Assembly (NCBI GenBank): GCA_034766995.1
Contig: CM068313.1
Location: 22,985,512 to 23,049,511, forward strand
DNA length: 64,000 bases
Direction of reading: 5' to 3'
Origin: Acanthacorydalis orientalis
Lineage: Eukaryota; Arthropoda; Insecta; Megaloptera; Corydalidae
A program made the translations under genes and the position numbers. Shown in pieces: positions 37,481 to 49,440 of the stretch. The number at the start of each line of letters is the position of its first letter. The first letter of the stretch is position 1. The notes below the pieces were generated by a model. The model had not been told where the DNA came from. It saw only the letters and a list, made by a program, of their open reading frames with translations, and did not search any database.

Positions 37481-38284
37481 TAATATTAAACGATTAGTAA
37501 TAAAAACACATTCCAGAAATATTTAATATATTTTAAAGATAATACTTCACTTCCATGTTATCGTGAAAAAGCAAGATAAATAATTCCAACCCCTTTTTAT
37601 ATAAAAAATGTATAATTTGAAAAACAATTAATAAATATTATTTAAAACTTAAATGATATTTTAAATTTTAAAAGAAATAATAATTTATTATGATGATATT
37701 CGACTTTGTTTACTTTTTTATTTCTAGTTTAATCTTAAAAAACATTAATCGTAAACATTAAAATCAATAAAAAATATAATGTAAATTCTAAAATGATATT
37801 AGTCTCACACCTAGTTGTAGTTATTACAAAAAAAATATTTAGTACAAAATATTTCAAATAAAAATATGAAAAATTGTGAAAAATAATGAATTAAAAATAT
37901 GAACCTAAAAACAAAATATACTTCTTCAATTTTTCTTCTCTGATTTATATTTTATTACTTTTATTATTATTACCAATATTTGGAACAACTCACCCATACA
38001 GTCTTCATTTTATATATTATTCCAAAATAATGAAAACGTACTCTTATTTTATTATAAAACGTTATATTAATTTTGTATCGTAATCGAATAAGAACAAGGT
38101 CTATAAAATGTTGGAAACGTTCGTGAAGGTGTTTAACGAGGTGAAGACGTCAGTTTACGTTTAACATTTAACTTTAATGTAAAGCTTTTATCATGTTTTC
38201 AGACTATATTCTAAACGTATGAACTTCATTATAAAATGAACATTGATACATTCACAGACAGTTACTTTCAAAAAAGGATACATG

Positions 38285-38288
<4 letters not shown>

Positions 38289-38356
<68 letters not shown>
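38289..38356. repeat. (TA)n array, 68 bp
   Basis: Uninterrupted TA tract preceded by CATGCATACA. Confidence 0.97.
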
Positions 38357-38358
<2 letters not shown>

Positions 38359-38579
38359 ACATGTGTGTATGTAATTGGATTTATATATAGGAATTAAATG
38401 TTTATCTCAACGACAAAGTTTTGTTTATTTAGAAGATACAAAATAAATGAGTCAGTTCATCTATAAAATAATAGCACACATCATTAGAGATCCATACTGA
38501 TAGCAAAACTAAAAGTCAGCTTCAAAGTTTAGCAAAAGTCGATAAAATAAATTAGTGTACATTTATATACATAATGCAC

Positions 38580-38582
<3 letters not shown>

Positions 38583-38618
<36 letters not shown>

Positions 38619-38631
38619 CGAAAGAGAGAGA
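38583..38631. repeat. Compound (TA)n(GA)n array
   Basis: TA to 38600, then GA units with a GCGAAA interruption. The same order occurs at 41939-41997. Confidence 0.96.
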
Positions 38632-39531
38632 GACAAAGAGAGGCATGTTTTTATTGAAAATATTCCTTAAGATCTCTTATAAAGGTATCGATACAAATAC
38701 AAAGCAAAAATAAATAATGAAAAATTTTATAAAGGTGAGAAATACTTTTGAAAACATTTTGTTTATTGTTGAAGTTAAATATTTATTCTTGTTTATTCTG
38801 CAGAATATTTGCTCATCTCTTTTATCATACTAAACACAGGAGCAAAACAATATGAATATTTAATGATTCGAACTTACGTTTCATGCAAATGTAAGCAGTT
38901 TTATTAATAATTAAGTAAATAAACACATGCGTATTTTTAATCATGAAATGATTATATTTTTTTGAATACGAATCCGGACCAAATAAAACTGCTTATTTTT
39001 AATACAGAACTATTGAATATATTAGTACTTTTATATGATTTTAAATTTAATTTAAAATTAAATTATAGCTGAACTTTTCAGTTTAAATAATATAAAATAC
39101 GCAATTCTATATTTAGGCCAATAGAAAACTAATGAGTTTTTAAGTAAATATCAAATTCAAACCGGATATATAACTTTAAATATAGGAAGATATAAAAAAA
39201 ATATTATAGATAATCAAAAAAGGACTGCTGTATTATTTTTTCCTCGATAATAATATGTATAATATATTTCTTATTTTTAATCCTTAAATCTCTTACAATT
39301 AGAATAATTTTTAGTCATGTTCTGTATCTGTTTAATATCATATACGAGTTGGTAAAATATAAGTATATAAAAATTCAGTAAAATGTTTAAGTAATTTTAG
39401 AAAAATTATTGCAGTATTTGAATATTTCATAATTTTTCCTAATTGAAATAATAATTAAATTAATTTTTCATTTTTTATAATATAAAATTCATACAACAAA
39501 ACATATTGTTTATACAAATTTATTTAAAATA

Positions 39532-39740
39532 TAAGATAATTCAAATTAGGTTTCCATACAAAAGTATAAAAATAACGCAAAAATTAAAAAAAACATGTTA
39601 TCTCCCATTTTGTTCTTGAATTGGATTGTATATTAATATTGAATTGAACTAAAATACTTAATAAAAAGTAACATGACTTTTCTTAACCCCTGCGCTCTTT
39701 TTTAATACTTGCATGTAGAAGCCTAAATTGAATGATCCTG
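39532..39740 (-). mobile_element. MITE copy 2, complete, long inverted arms
   Basis: A 209-bp non-coding element. The left arm (39532 onward: TAAGATAATTCAAATTAGG and so on) matches the reverse complement of the right end (CAGGATCATTCAATTTAGGC and so on) for roughly 65 bp, with gaps and mismatches. TA flanks both ends (39530-39531 and 39741-39742). The centre is an AT-rich spacer. In the minus orientation it matches window positions 1-150. The (GT)n/(TA)n array begins right after the right TA. No transposase in the window has these terminal sequences, so the mobilising element is unknown; TA duplication suggests Tc1/mariner. Confidence 0.78.
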
Positions 39741-39742
39741 TA

Positions 39743-39778
39743 TGTGTGTGTGTGTGAGTGTGTGTGTGTGTGGATCAC

Positions 39779-39821
<43 letters not shown>
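39743..39821. repeat. Compound (GT)n(TA)n array at the MITE end
   Basis: GT units interrupted by GAGTG and by GGATCACGTG (an E-box at 39776-39781), changing to TA at about 39799. This GT-before-TA order is the rarer one in this window. Confidence 0.95.
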
Positions 39822-40319
39822 GTAACTAATATTTTTTACAATGGAATCTGATTCTGTTTAGCAAAAAATAATACAAAACAATTATATTTATTATGTAATA
39901 AAATAAAAACTATTTGAAATTCAAATTCTTTTAGTAGAATTATACCTGTCGAACAAATTCCACATATCACATTATTTTTCATCAAAATATTCAATAATTG
40001 ATAGTTGTACCAATTTAACACCACCTGTATAATTATATTATTATATGAAAAGTCACTATTTGGCATAAAATTTTATCACTGTGACAAAAACAACATTCAC
40101 AAATAAATTAATACACTATACAAAATTTTGTATAATGAAAATGTTTAGTAATTCATTAGTATTTACGATAATCAACTATAAGACATTTTCAGAAAAGAAA
40201 ATGTTATAGTATATGGACTGTTAACTCATATATACAACTGAATAACCATAGTGACAAATAATAATTATAAACCAACTTAAATTAAATTTTATTCTGTTAT
40301 AAAAAATATTATTTTTGGT

Positions 40320-40377
<58 letters not shown>

Positions 40378-40399
40378 GTAATAATAATATTAAATTAAA
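39822..40399. other. AT-rich spacer with a TA array
   Basis: A TA array fills 40323-40372. The minus frame at 39836-40066 is not recognised. Confidence 0.6.
40323..40372. repeat. (TA)n array
   Basis: Uninterrupted TA tract 30 bp before the island at 40.4 kb. Confidence 0.96.
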
Positions 40400-40740
40400 A
40401 GTTGTACAGAAAGATTTTAGGCCGCATCGAGTAGATATTTTTAATGTAATTCATCAGACTAGACAGCCATTAGTACAAATATCAACCCCATGCCACGTGT
40501 TCAATATAAAGCAGTGCATCCCTCTGTTGCAACGTCGCTCAGACTCCTGTCCAACAGTGCTCTTTATGATACAATTATAAAATCTCATTATACTACTATG
40601 CGATGAAATTATTTTATGCAAATGGAAATTTAACATTAAGCATGTAATTTCTATGAATGTTGTGCTATTGCAGTAGCAACAGCCAGTGGAATTCGCCGAG
40701 TGGTTATTTTTTAAGATCACAGTAAAACGAAGTTTTATAT
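40400..40740. other. GC-elevated island with an octamer motif
   Basis: Complex sequence with CATGCCACGTGTTC and CAACGTCGCTCAGACTCC, and a perfect octamer ATGCAAAT at 40616-40623. The minus frame at 40454-40720 is open but unrecognised. Confidence 0.35.
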
Positions 40741-41936
40741 TTAATATTTATTATACAAAATTGTATGGGAACGCGTATCATCAATTATAATATATTAACG
40801 CTAATTTTTATTCAAATAAAAAGTAAAGAGAAGCAATAATATCCCTCTCATCACGTTTTATTTTTATATTATTATTGTAAAAACATTTAAACATAATACA
40901 CGAAAACGAATATAATATAAAAATGAATGAAAATATAAATTTATATTCCCGATACATTCCAAATAGCTGTGAGCAGTATTATTTTAGTTCCACGATATAA
41001 TTACATTATTTTGCTTTTTCTGTTTCCAATTTTTGTACAGCAGTATTTATACAACATAAAATAAAAATTATTTTAATGTCATTGGTCAATTTGTAATCAA
41101 ATACTCTTTCGTTGATTTTCTTTTCACCGAAATACAAAATATTTATAAAATATGATTAAATAAAAATATATTATTAATGTGATTCATATGTGTAATTGTA
41201 CTGCACCATGAGATTTTGGTACGGTATTATTAATTTATTTTGATAAAATTAACTTCTTATTTTTCAGTAAAGATATATATATATATATATATAAATGTGT
41301 GTGTGTGTGTGTATGTATGAAAAAATGAAAAGGTGGTGAAGTTTTTTCTTTGTTTCACTGAATTTCATATACAGATAATACACGAGATATAGAAAAAAAC
41401 CTATTCATGTAATTGTATAAATGTATAGCGAAAATCATATCCAGTGTTAATTAAAAATAATACGTTATCTTAAAAATCATAGTAAGATATTCATTACATG
41501 TATATACAATTAATACATCGCATTTGTTAGCTATATTGTGTTAATTAGAGAAGAAGGTTTTTCATGCTCTTCGGTTCGTCGTGTTTTGAATATGCCCTTA
41601 AGGACGTTTGTTTTTTTCGCCAACCTGTGCTAATTAAAAGGTTTTATTTTACTAGGAATGTTTTGATTTTTATTTTTATACATTTTATATATAATTACAA
41701 AATAAGTTACATGAATAAAATATAATAAGCAAATGTGTATTTATTTCAAAAGTTCAGACTTTATTATCAATTAAACATTGAATTCTAGGATAAGTTTATA
41801 TATAAATTAACTTCGAAAAACAATAAAACATTGTGGTGTATTATTTACAACAAAAAATATTCATTAAATATTTGAAATTAACCATATTTATGATTTTGTA
41901 ATTTGTATGAATCTATCCCAACACAGAAATAAAGAT

Positions 41937-41938
<2 letters not shown>

Positions 41939-41997
<59 letters not shown>
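41939..41997. repeat. Compound (TA)n(GA)n array
   Basis: TA to about 41973, then twelve clean GA units. Confidence 0.97.
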
Positions 41998-42389
41998 ATT
42001 ATGTATATGCAATAATAACTTTTTTATAATTAAGAAATAATATTTAAATATATAATATACAAAATGAAATACATACTCCTTAGAACGAAAAAAGGTAAGC
42101 AGATATAATATTTTACTGCTTACTAGTAATCGTTAAATATGTCTACATTTTTAAAAATTTTCAATTCTTAATAACAATGTTTAAAGACGTATAGCAGATG
42201 TATAGCAAATTAATATGTAGTATATAAAGTATGTAGTTCATAAATTTTTATATTTGAATTTTATGAAAACATTCTTTTCGATAATTTAAAAATAGGTTCT
42301 TTCTATATTAAAAATACTTGTTGACGTAAATAAACTTGAAGAATATGATATTTATGCATGTAAGGCTTTTTTTGAAGCTCGATACACAC

Positions 42390-42392
<3 letters not shown>

Positions 42393-42431
<39 letters not shown>

Positions 42432-42468
42432 CATATAATATAAACATATATATATATATATATACATA

Positions 42469-42504
<36 letters not shown>
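42393..42504. repeat. Composite TA-rich array, about 110 bp
   Basis: Three TA blocks separated by TATAATATACATATAATATA and CATATATATG-type interruptions; the longest simple-sequence block of the window. Confidence 0.94.
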
Positions 42505-42509
<5 letters not shown>

Positions 42510-44180
42510 AATTGAATAAAAATCATGAAATAATAATATAAAATTAAAAAAAAACACAACTCTAAAAATAATTAAATTATTTTTTAAGCCTGCTGTGTAA
42601 GTTTTCTGTTTTAACTTACAGATTCAATAAAGCCCTATGTATTTGTTATCTTGTCTAAAACTTTTTCAATTACTTTTGAAAGAAATTAAGTGTAATTTAC
42701 TTCGCTGACCTACAATGCTGGCAGTGCAATATTCAGAAATTAAAAAAAATATCGATATAATTCTCGAGAAATGTAATTAAAAATCTTAAATGAATTTCAA
42801 ATTTAATACCATCTACTCATTACACAAATATTTAAGGATCTTATTTAACAAATAAATATGAACGTATACATTTACGAATAATAAATATTAATATGAATTC
42901 AATGTGAAATATATAAACTGTACAAACATTCCGTGCAGATATAAATACATGGTATGAAAATCAATAACCAAAGAGACAAAGAACATTAGACACCGACGAT
43001 TGAGATGTTATTCGTATATACTTGACCTAGAGGTGTGCATAAAAATAGCATGGGACTGATTACATAATCAATTCGTCAAAATATTTGATTGAATGACATT
43101 CACATCGCATTATACTGTCATAATTTACATATTGATTTTAACACATTTATGTTTTTCATCGCTGTAGCTACTGTTTACATACGTTTGTAAATTTATTTGA
43201 TATTTATTTTCATCGGCACCAAAATATCAATTATGAATTAATAAGTGGAAAATGAAAAATATATGTATTAAATTACTTTTTAAGATAATATTCAATATTC
43301 AAAATTATTATCATTATGTTGGGTTAGTTGAGAATTTCGCCTGCATATAATATATAACATAATAACATGTAAAAATAGTATTATATAATAAATATATAAA
43401 AAAATGATTATTTTATTGTGTAAAACGTTTATAAAAAATATATGTCATATTAAACTGATATTAATTTAGAGTTATTAATTATAATACATTCAAAAATAAA
43501 ACAAATCGAGAAATGATTGACTGAGAATTTAATAAATTATAATTATTGTCGTATTCATTAATTTTTGGTTGAAACAAAACTTGATAAATAATAAAACAAT
43601 AAAGCTGTCAGTAAAAAAGAAAAGAAAATATAATATATATAATCTTATATTTCTTTGTCGTTTTAAAAATATATCATTCTATGAAAATATATGAAAAATA
43701 TATTTATTGAAATATTTCTTATCATATACTGTCATAATCTTGTTTTAATTTTTGATAACGTTTGAAATGTTCGTCTATATTTATGAAATTAAATAAGATA
43801 AAACTGATTTTATCACTGAACAGCATAGAGAACATCTACATTTTTTATTTTTTTCTTTATTCATCTTCTATAATTTTCTTCTTAATTTTTCCACGATTTT
43901 GAAATTTCTTTACTTTTCTTAAAATGTATGAAAGCGAAAATGTTTAATGTATAAAGATTACCTTTATTTCTTTTTGATTATACAAAAATGTGTGTTTTAT
44001 GTTCACAACATTTCAATGATGAATTACATTTAAAAATGAATTAAATTATCAGAAGCATGAATCAGAGCTTATTAGTGTTCGCTTTACGAGGGCAAATTTT
44101 AAGTAAAAAAGAGCAATAAAAAAATTAATTAAGTCATAAATTAATATTCAAGTTTATCTTGGTCACGTTCATAATATCAA

Positions 44181-44570
44181 ATACAGTTGTACTAAGTCCG
44201 CAGCAAGGCCGGAAAATCAAAATTTACCTCTAGTCTTGCATCGTATAATACAATGTACCTGAAAACCCTAATTTGAATATCAGAGATATAGATCACTGTG
44301 TGCCAATGCGTACGTACGTATGTATATTGTATGTGTTTGCATTTGTACATGTAAAAGGTCCTGTGCATGTATATAGGTCATAGCGGTGAAAGTGATGGCG
44401 TCATGTTAGCCTATCCCCACTGATACTAACAAAGCCTGGAATAATGCCGAGGTGCAATGTATCATGTAATCTTTATACTCGTCCTTTGTTATAAGACGAA
44501 GTGTGAGAATCTTCATAGTATTCATGCAGCAAATGTCGCGTTCACGCATTTCAAACCATGTGAATTTATT
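44181..44570. other. GC-elevated island
   Basis: Contains CGCAGCAAGGCCGG, a short CGTACGTACGTATG run, GTGATGGCGTCATG and several TGCATG words. No coding frame is recognised. Confidence 0.35.
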
Positions 44571-45258
44571 TTAAATGTCTTCGTTTTTTTGGCATTTTTA
44601 AAATAAATTCTGATACAAGAAGACACTTGTCAAATATTGTATAACAATATATCAATAGAGAAACGATTATATATAACACGTGACATTTGTTACACACACA
44701 CAGAAGAACTTAGAAAAATAAGAACCAATCAGTTGAAAATCATTAAATATAAAAACTAAATAATTTTTCAATAAATCATAAGAAAATTAATAATATTCGA
44801 TAATTATTTCTCTGTACAGAACACTTTCTTATTAATTTTTTTAACTGATATTGTACAGAAATACGTCGCTGTTGTTGTTGATTTTATTAGAAAAACCTTA
44901 CATAAAAAATATTTTCTAAAACATAAAGACGTAGTAGAGAAAATGAAGATTTCTTATTGATAGTCCTAATATATTGTCGTAATATCGAAAACATTATTTT
45001 ATACGACAGAGCCTACACGAACATAAAATATTTTGATGACGCATAATAGTAAAATGTTGCTATAAAAAAATAGGAAAACAATATTGAATGATACCTTAAG
45101 GAATTAAACTCTATACCGAAAAAAGTTACGTTCTACAATAATTCACACTATTAAAGATCATTCTGAACCTTTTACATTCAATAATTATGTGTTGTTTGTA
45201 TTTCAATAAATCAAATAAACTAATAAATATACTAGAAATAAATAAATTTATTACATTA

Positions 45259-45290
<32 letters not shown>

Positions 45291-45594
45291 TTTCAATACT
45301 TTTTGCTTATTTTATTAATGATTTATAGTGATTATTATCTATTCGAAAAAATAAAAAACTGTGATAAAAATATAATTTACAAATAGTAAATTTTTGAAAA
45401 AAAATCTTACAGTAAAACAATCGTTCAAATGGATTCTTAATCGTGATAACGTTTTTTCTCATTTATCGTTATCAATAAAGTGAAGGTAGACCTGAAAACA
45501 AATTCAAACGATGGAACATGTCTTATTTGCCAAATTTAATCGATTCGGACTTGATTCTGTTTCTAAGAGTACAAAATTTCTAGAAAAGAATCTA
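44571..45594. other. AT-rich desert
   Basis: A short TA array at 45266-45291; nothing else recognised. Confidence 0.65.
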
Positions 45595-45674
45595 TTTGGT
45601 TGGTGCAAAAATAATTGCGGTTTTTATCATTTAAAAACTATGTAAAAACCGCAATTATTTTTGCAATGACTTAA
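45595..45674 (+). mobile_element. 80-bp MADE1-like palindromic MITE
   Basis: Exactly 80 bp between TA duplications at 45593-45594 and 45675-45676. The left end TTTGGTTGGTGCAAAAATAA and the right end (reverse complement) TTAAGTCATTGCAAAAATAA are inverted repeats. Positions 45604-45626 and 45643-45665 are perfect 23-bp inverted copies with 16 bases between them. The termini match the Hsmar1/cecropia mariner type (TTAGGTTGGTGCAAAAGTAA, from memory). The length equals that of human MADE1, the 80-bp MITE of Hsmar1. It is non-coding; a transcript through it would fold into a tight hairpin. The cecropia-like mariner at 22397-22960 has related ends. Confidence 0.9.
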
Positions 45675-45879
45675 TATTTTAACGAAGTGGGACAAGACCA
45701 GAGTAGAACGATAAGGAAATAGAGCAATATTCTCGTTGCAAAAATATTACAAGTTCAAATGAATTGTAAAAATATGAAATCCTATAAGCGCTTAAAAAGG
45801 ATAAACTTTTAGTCCCACACTTTTTCAATAATATAAGATTTTCATATAATCTCAATTCTTTTTATCAGAACGCATAGAC
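45675..45879. other. Short spacer between two MITEs
   Basis: AT-rich, nothing recognised. It ends in GCATAGAC (45872-45879), the left target duplication of the next element. Confidence 0.6.
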
Positions 45880-46271
45880 CAACGGTGGGAAAACTGCGGT
45901 AAAGCTACTCTGCGGTTCCCGAGACAATATTGGGTTTCATTGACATTTTTCTTAAACTTTTATATTAGTAATCTATAGGAGTATAGTATGTACCAATATT
46001 AAAAAAATTTAGATATAAACGGGTAATTCACATTATCTTTTCAAACATCCATATGCACTATTTACCGTAAAACTGAAAATTCACTCAAAGTCTACAACGA
46101 GTAGAGATTAAACATATTCTGTTTTAGTGAGTAGGACTACTATATAGTTGTATTTTTTATTATGTATAAATACAATTTTAAAATAATATTTTCTGTAGCT
46201 ATTGAACATTCAAAAATGTACGACAAAGTATTATATGTGTCTTTTATTATCGAAGAAGTTTCCTACCCCTG
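45880..46271 (+). mobile_element. hAT-type MITE, 392 bp
   Basis: The left end reads CAACGGTGGGAAAACTGCGG, and the right end (reverse complement, from 46271) reads CAGGGGTAGGAAACTTCTTC. Both fit the common hAT terminus CAGNGGTGGGNAAACT. The element is bounded by GCATAGAC (45872-45879) and GCAAAGAC (46272-46279), which agree at 7 of 8 positions, as expected for the 8-bp duplication made by hAT transposases. Near the left end a second TCTGCGGTTCCCGAG block echoes the subterminal repeats of hAT elements. The inside is AT-rich with no transposase, so it is non-autonomous. Confidence 0.75.
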
Positions 46272-46279
46272 GCAAAGAC

Positions 46280-46680
46280 ATTTCGATAGAATATTTAGTT
46301 AATTATAAAACAATTTATATATATATATATATGTTCTAAACGTTTTTTTTTTTTAAAAAAAAATTCCAGTACTACTTTAAGAGAGGTATACTAACTCTAT
46401 TTATTTATATTAGTTTTAAACACTTGCATTTATTATTTTGAACATCAAAACGAAAGTAAAATAGAATTTTTACTCTTTTAACTTTTGTAAAATTAGAAAA
46501 AAAATATTTTTGAAAACTTATAGTACAATATTAGATTTTGCTAGATCAGAGCTTAGAAAAAATGTTGGAAAATATTAAAGTATATATGTATATATATATA
46601 AGTAAATATGATTTTGCTATTCATAACTTAACATTAGGAAATAAATTGCATAATCCATATTTATTATGTCTCTAAAAATA
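46280..46680. other. AT-rich spacer
   Basis: Contains a T12A9 palindrome at 46343-46363 and short TA runs at 46318 and 46580; no gene. Confidence 0.6.
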
Positions 46681-47010
46681 TGAACTCATACACAAAGTGA
46701 AATAAACTGTAATACAATGGTACAGGCCGGTACAGTTTACTCTTATTTCAAGTTCATATCACATGTTCATGCAAAACACGATAAGCAAACCCGAACATTG
46801 TGTATTTATCACAATGTGTTGGCACAATTTCAACAGACACATACACACCTTGCAAAGTAACTCATAAACAAAAGGAACAATATGCTGTTAAAAACTCAAC
46901 TTCGTAACATAAATCACTGGTTTTATCGCAGTGCTTTACTTTTCCGTACTCTCTGACTGAGAGACTACACGAGGATGCAGCGAGACAAGAAAGTTTGAAG
47001 AACAGTAACA
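46681..47010. other. Mild GC-elevated island
   Basis: Holds GGTACAGGCCGGTACAG, a near-perfect dyad, and TCTCTGACTGAGAGACT, an imperfect palindrome. No open frame of note. Confidence 0.3.
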
Positions 47011-49021
47011 TATTTTTTCATTGTTTTTTTTTCTTGTTACATCTATTATTAGAACTTTAAACTATTTTGAACACGTCACGATTTTTTTACTTACACGGTG
47101 ACATATTATTTATTCAATATATTTGATATATTCGCAATAAGAACATACTCGAACCTTACTATTTTTTTTTAATCTGTTCACTTATGAATACTTTTTTAAT
47201 GGTTGAAAAATATCAGCGTTTCGATATAACCCCTTCCTTAAAAACATTTCTTAAAAAACTTATTATACATGAAATTTTATAAATTTTTTTTAAAAAAATT
47301 CTTCGATTTTATAATTTTACAATAATAAAAATTAAAAATAAAATACACCGATATATGATTTTTTAAGTCTTATTATAGACATTTTAATTAAAAATCAAAA
47401 ACTATTTTTAATCTCATTAAAAATAATATATAAAAGCATTTTAATTATATTTTTAATTCTTTCATATATAATTTAGTCGACAGTTATACATGCATACATA
47501 CAAATATGTATGTATGTATGTATAAATATGTTTGTCTAACTATATAGACGCAAGAACGTAAATTCACATAGCGTTTTCATTCTCAACGTAATAACAACAC
47601 AGCTCTTTTAATAATATACGTATATTCCTCAACCTTTACTGTTCATATTCTGTTCACCTTCATATATAACCATGAATTAACAGCCGTTTAGTCATTAAGA
47701 TAAAACTGACATTACCCTAAAATATGCAAAGGATAATAAAATATGCTTATATAAACCCAAGTGTCATTAGTTAGAGCACAATTACGAAAATTTAATAGTA
47801 GCATCAGCGTACAGACAATGTATAAAAGTATACTCAAACTACTAACAATTCGATATTTAGTTATACGTTCAAGTAATATGTTAATCCTTTTAATTCTTCA
47901 GGAAAATAAATTTAGAAATTCTTTGTCGTTAATACGTATAAATGTAAATTTGTAATCCGAAATGAATTTGAATGAGCTAAATTCTATTTTTATAATTTTA
48001 AAGCCATATTATATGAATAAATAAAATTATTCGAAATTATAAGAACACAGTTTATTGAAAGATATAAAGTAGAAAATAAAAAGGATTAATTAAATTTTCG
48101 AATTAATTACAGACAGCTTTTTATGCCAATATAGAAATACAATTTAGTATTAAAATAAAATTCAACTGAATTCGAAAAAAGATTTTTGTGTATTACGAAA
48201 TATTTTTACTTTAGATTTTAAGAACGTCATAAATAACTTTAAAAATATAACTTACAGAAATATTTTTATTTATCTGAAATGTAATTAAACAGTTGTTAAA
48301 AAACACAAATAACACCGTCTGATACTTTTAAGTCTTTTTAAAACTTCGAATTTCGTTTCTTAATGAAAATTAAATTGAGAAGTTTATATTATTTCTACAA
48401 CTTAAATGTTAATTAATGTCATGGATCTAATTTAACAAATAATATATGCAAAGTCATAATTCAACAAAATAAATTTGTAGACGTTTATAAAGTGATTCTA
48501 ATGAGGATTCCGAATATTTAAGTTTAGTAAATTCAGACATTAATTATTCTCTTTCCTACAGTTTTTGTTAATTAAAAATCATTTTACTTTTAAATCTCTT
48601 TGAATATCTGTAACATTCTAGAAAATATATTTTCATTTACTTATTATAAACAAGTAAAAATAAAAAAGTTCTTGTAAGTAAGTGCTTTTTCTTAAATAAA
48701 ATTTATAAAACTATTGTTATGCAACCATTAATATATAGAAATATACATCATTTTTTTTAAAAAAAAATATTCCTCTTATTATTAAAGCTTTGTAATAAAT
48801 GTATTTTATGAAAAACTCTAATTTAACTGTATTAATTCATTCTAATGTTTTTTTTATAACTAGAAAATGCTATTTTATTCAAATATTTAGTAACATTAAT
48901 TACTGATATAATTATTTAATATCAATTTTTTTCGAAATCAAATTGTGTTAAAAAATAAATAATGAAAGCAGAAAAATCTATTATACAGATCTATACATAT
49001 CAATATATCTATCTATATATC

Positions 49022-49080
<59 letters not shown>

Positions 49081-49240
49081 TACTTACTTCAAGTGACACA
49101 TATTTAAAATTAGAATAAAGGTCATAATAGACTCTTTTTTTTAATCAATTCATCTTATGAACTATTATACTATTTTAATACTATTATCATTTAATGCACT
49201 TCAACCGCACAATATATAGTTCACAAATAGGTTTCTTAAC
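47011..49240. other. AT-rich desert
   Basis: A TA array lies at 49028-49078, TnAn palindromes at 47284-47298 and 48751-48767, and CATA/TATG units at 47490-47522. The frame at 47761-47955 is not recognised. Confidence 0.65.
49028..49078. repeat. (TA)n array
   Basis: TA tract preceded by TATCTATCTATATATC units. Confidence 0.96.
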
Positions 49241-49440
49241 TTCCAAAATTCGATTTCCAAACGTAAATTTCCCGAGAATTGTTGAACGTCCCTCGAAGTT
49301 GGTTCTATATAACTTAACAGTACGAATGGTTACTAATCAATCGTGTCAGGATTCGTGATATATTAGATTGTTCGCTCTAGTTTTCAAAATCTGTGGCTGT
49401 TCTGTGACGAGATTGCATTGTGTGTTTTAAAATTGATTGC
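49241..49440. other. Small GC-elevated island
   Basis: Complex sequence (CGTCCCTCGAAGTTGG; AATCGTGTCAGGATTCGTG) without coding signal. Confidence 0.3.

Larger units (their letters stand above)
37481..39531. other. AT-rich desert
   Basis: Arrays lie at 38289-38356 and 38583-38631. 38090-38160 is mildly balanced with a CRE-like GACGTCA at 38146-38152. No gene is seen. Confidence 0.6.
40741..44180. other. AT-rich desert, 3.4 kb
   Basis: Arrays lie at 41272-41312 (TA then GT), 41939-41997 and 42393-42504. A lone mariner-like terminus, TGTTGGGTTAG after TA, lies at 43317-43327. 41540-41640 is mildly balanced. No gene is seen. Confidence 0.6.
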
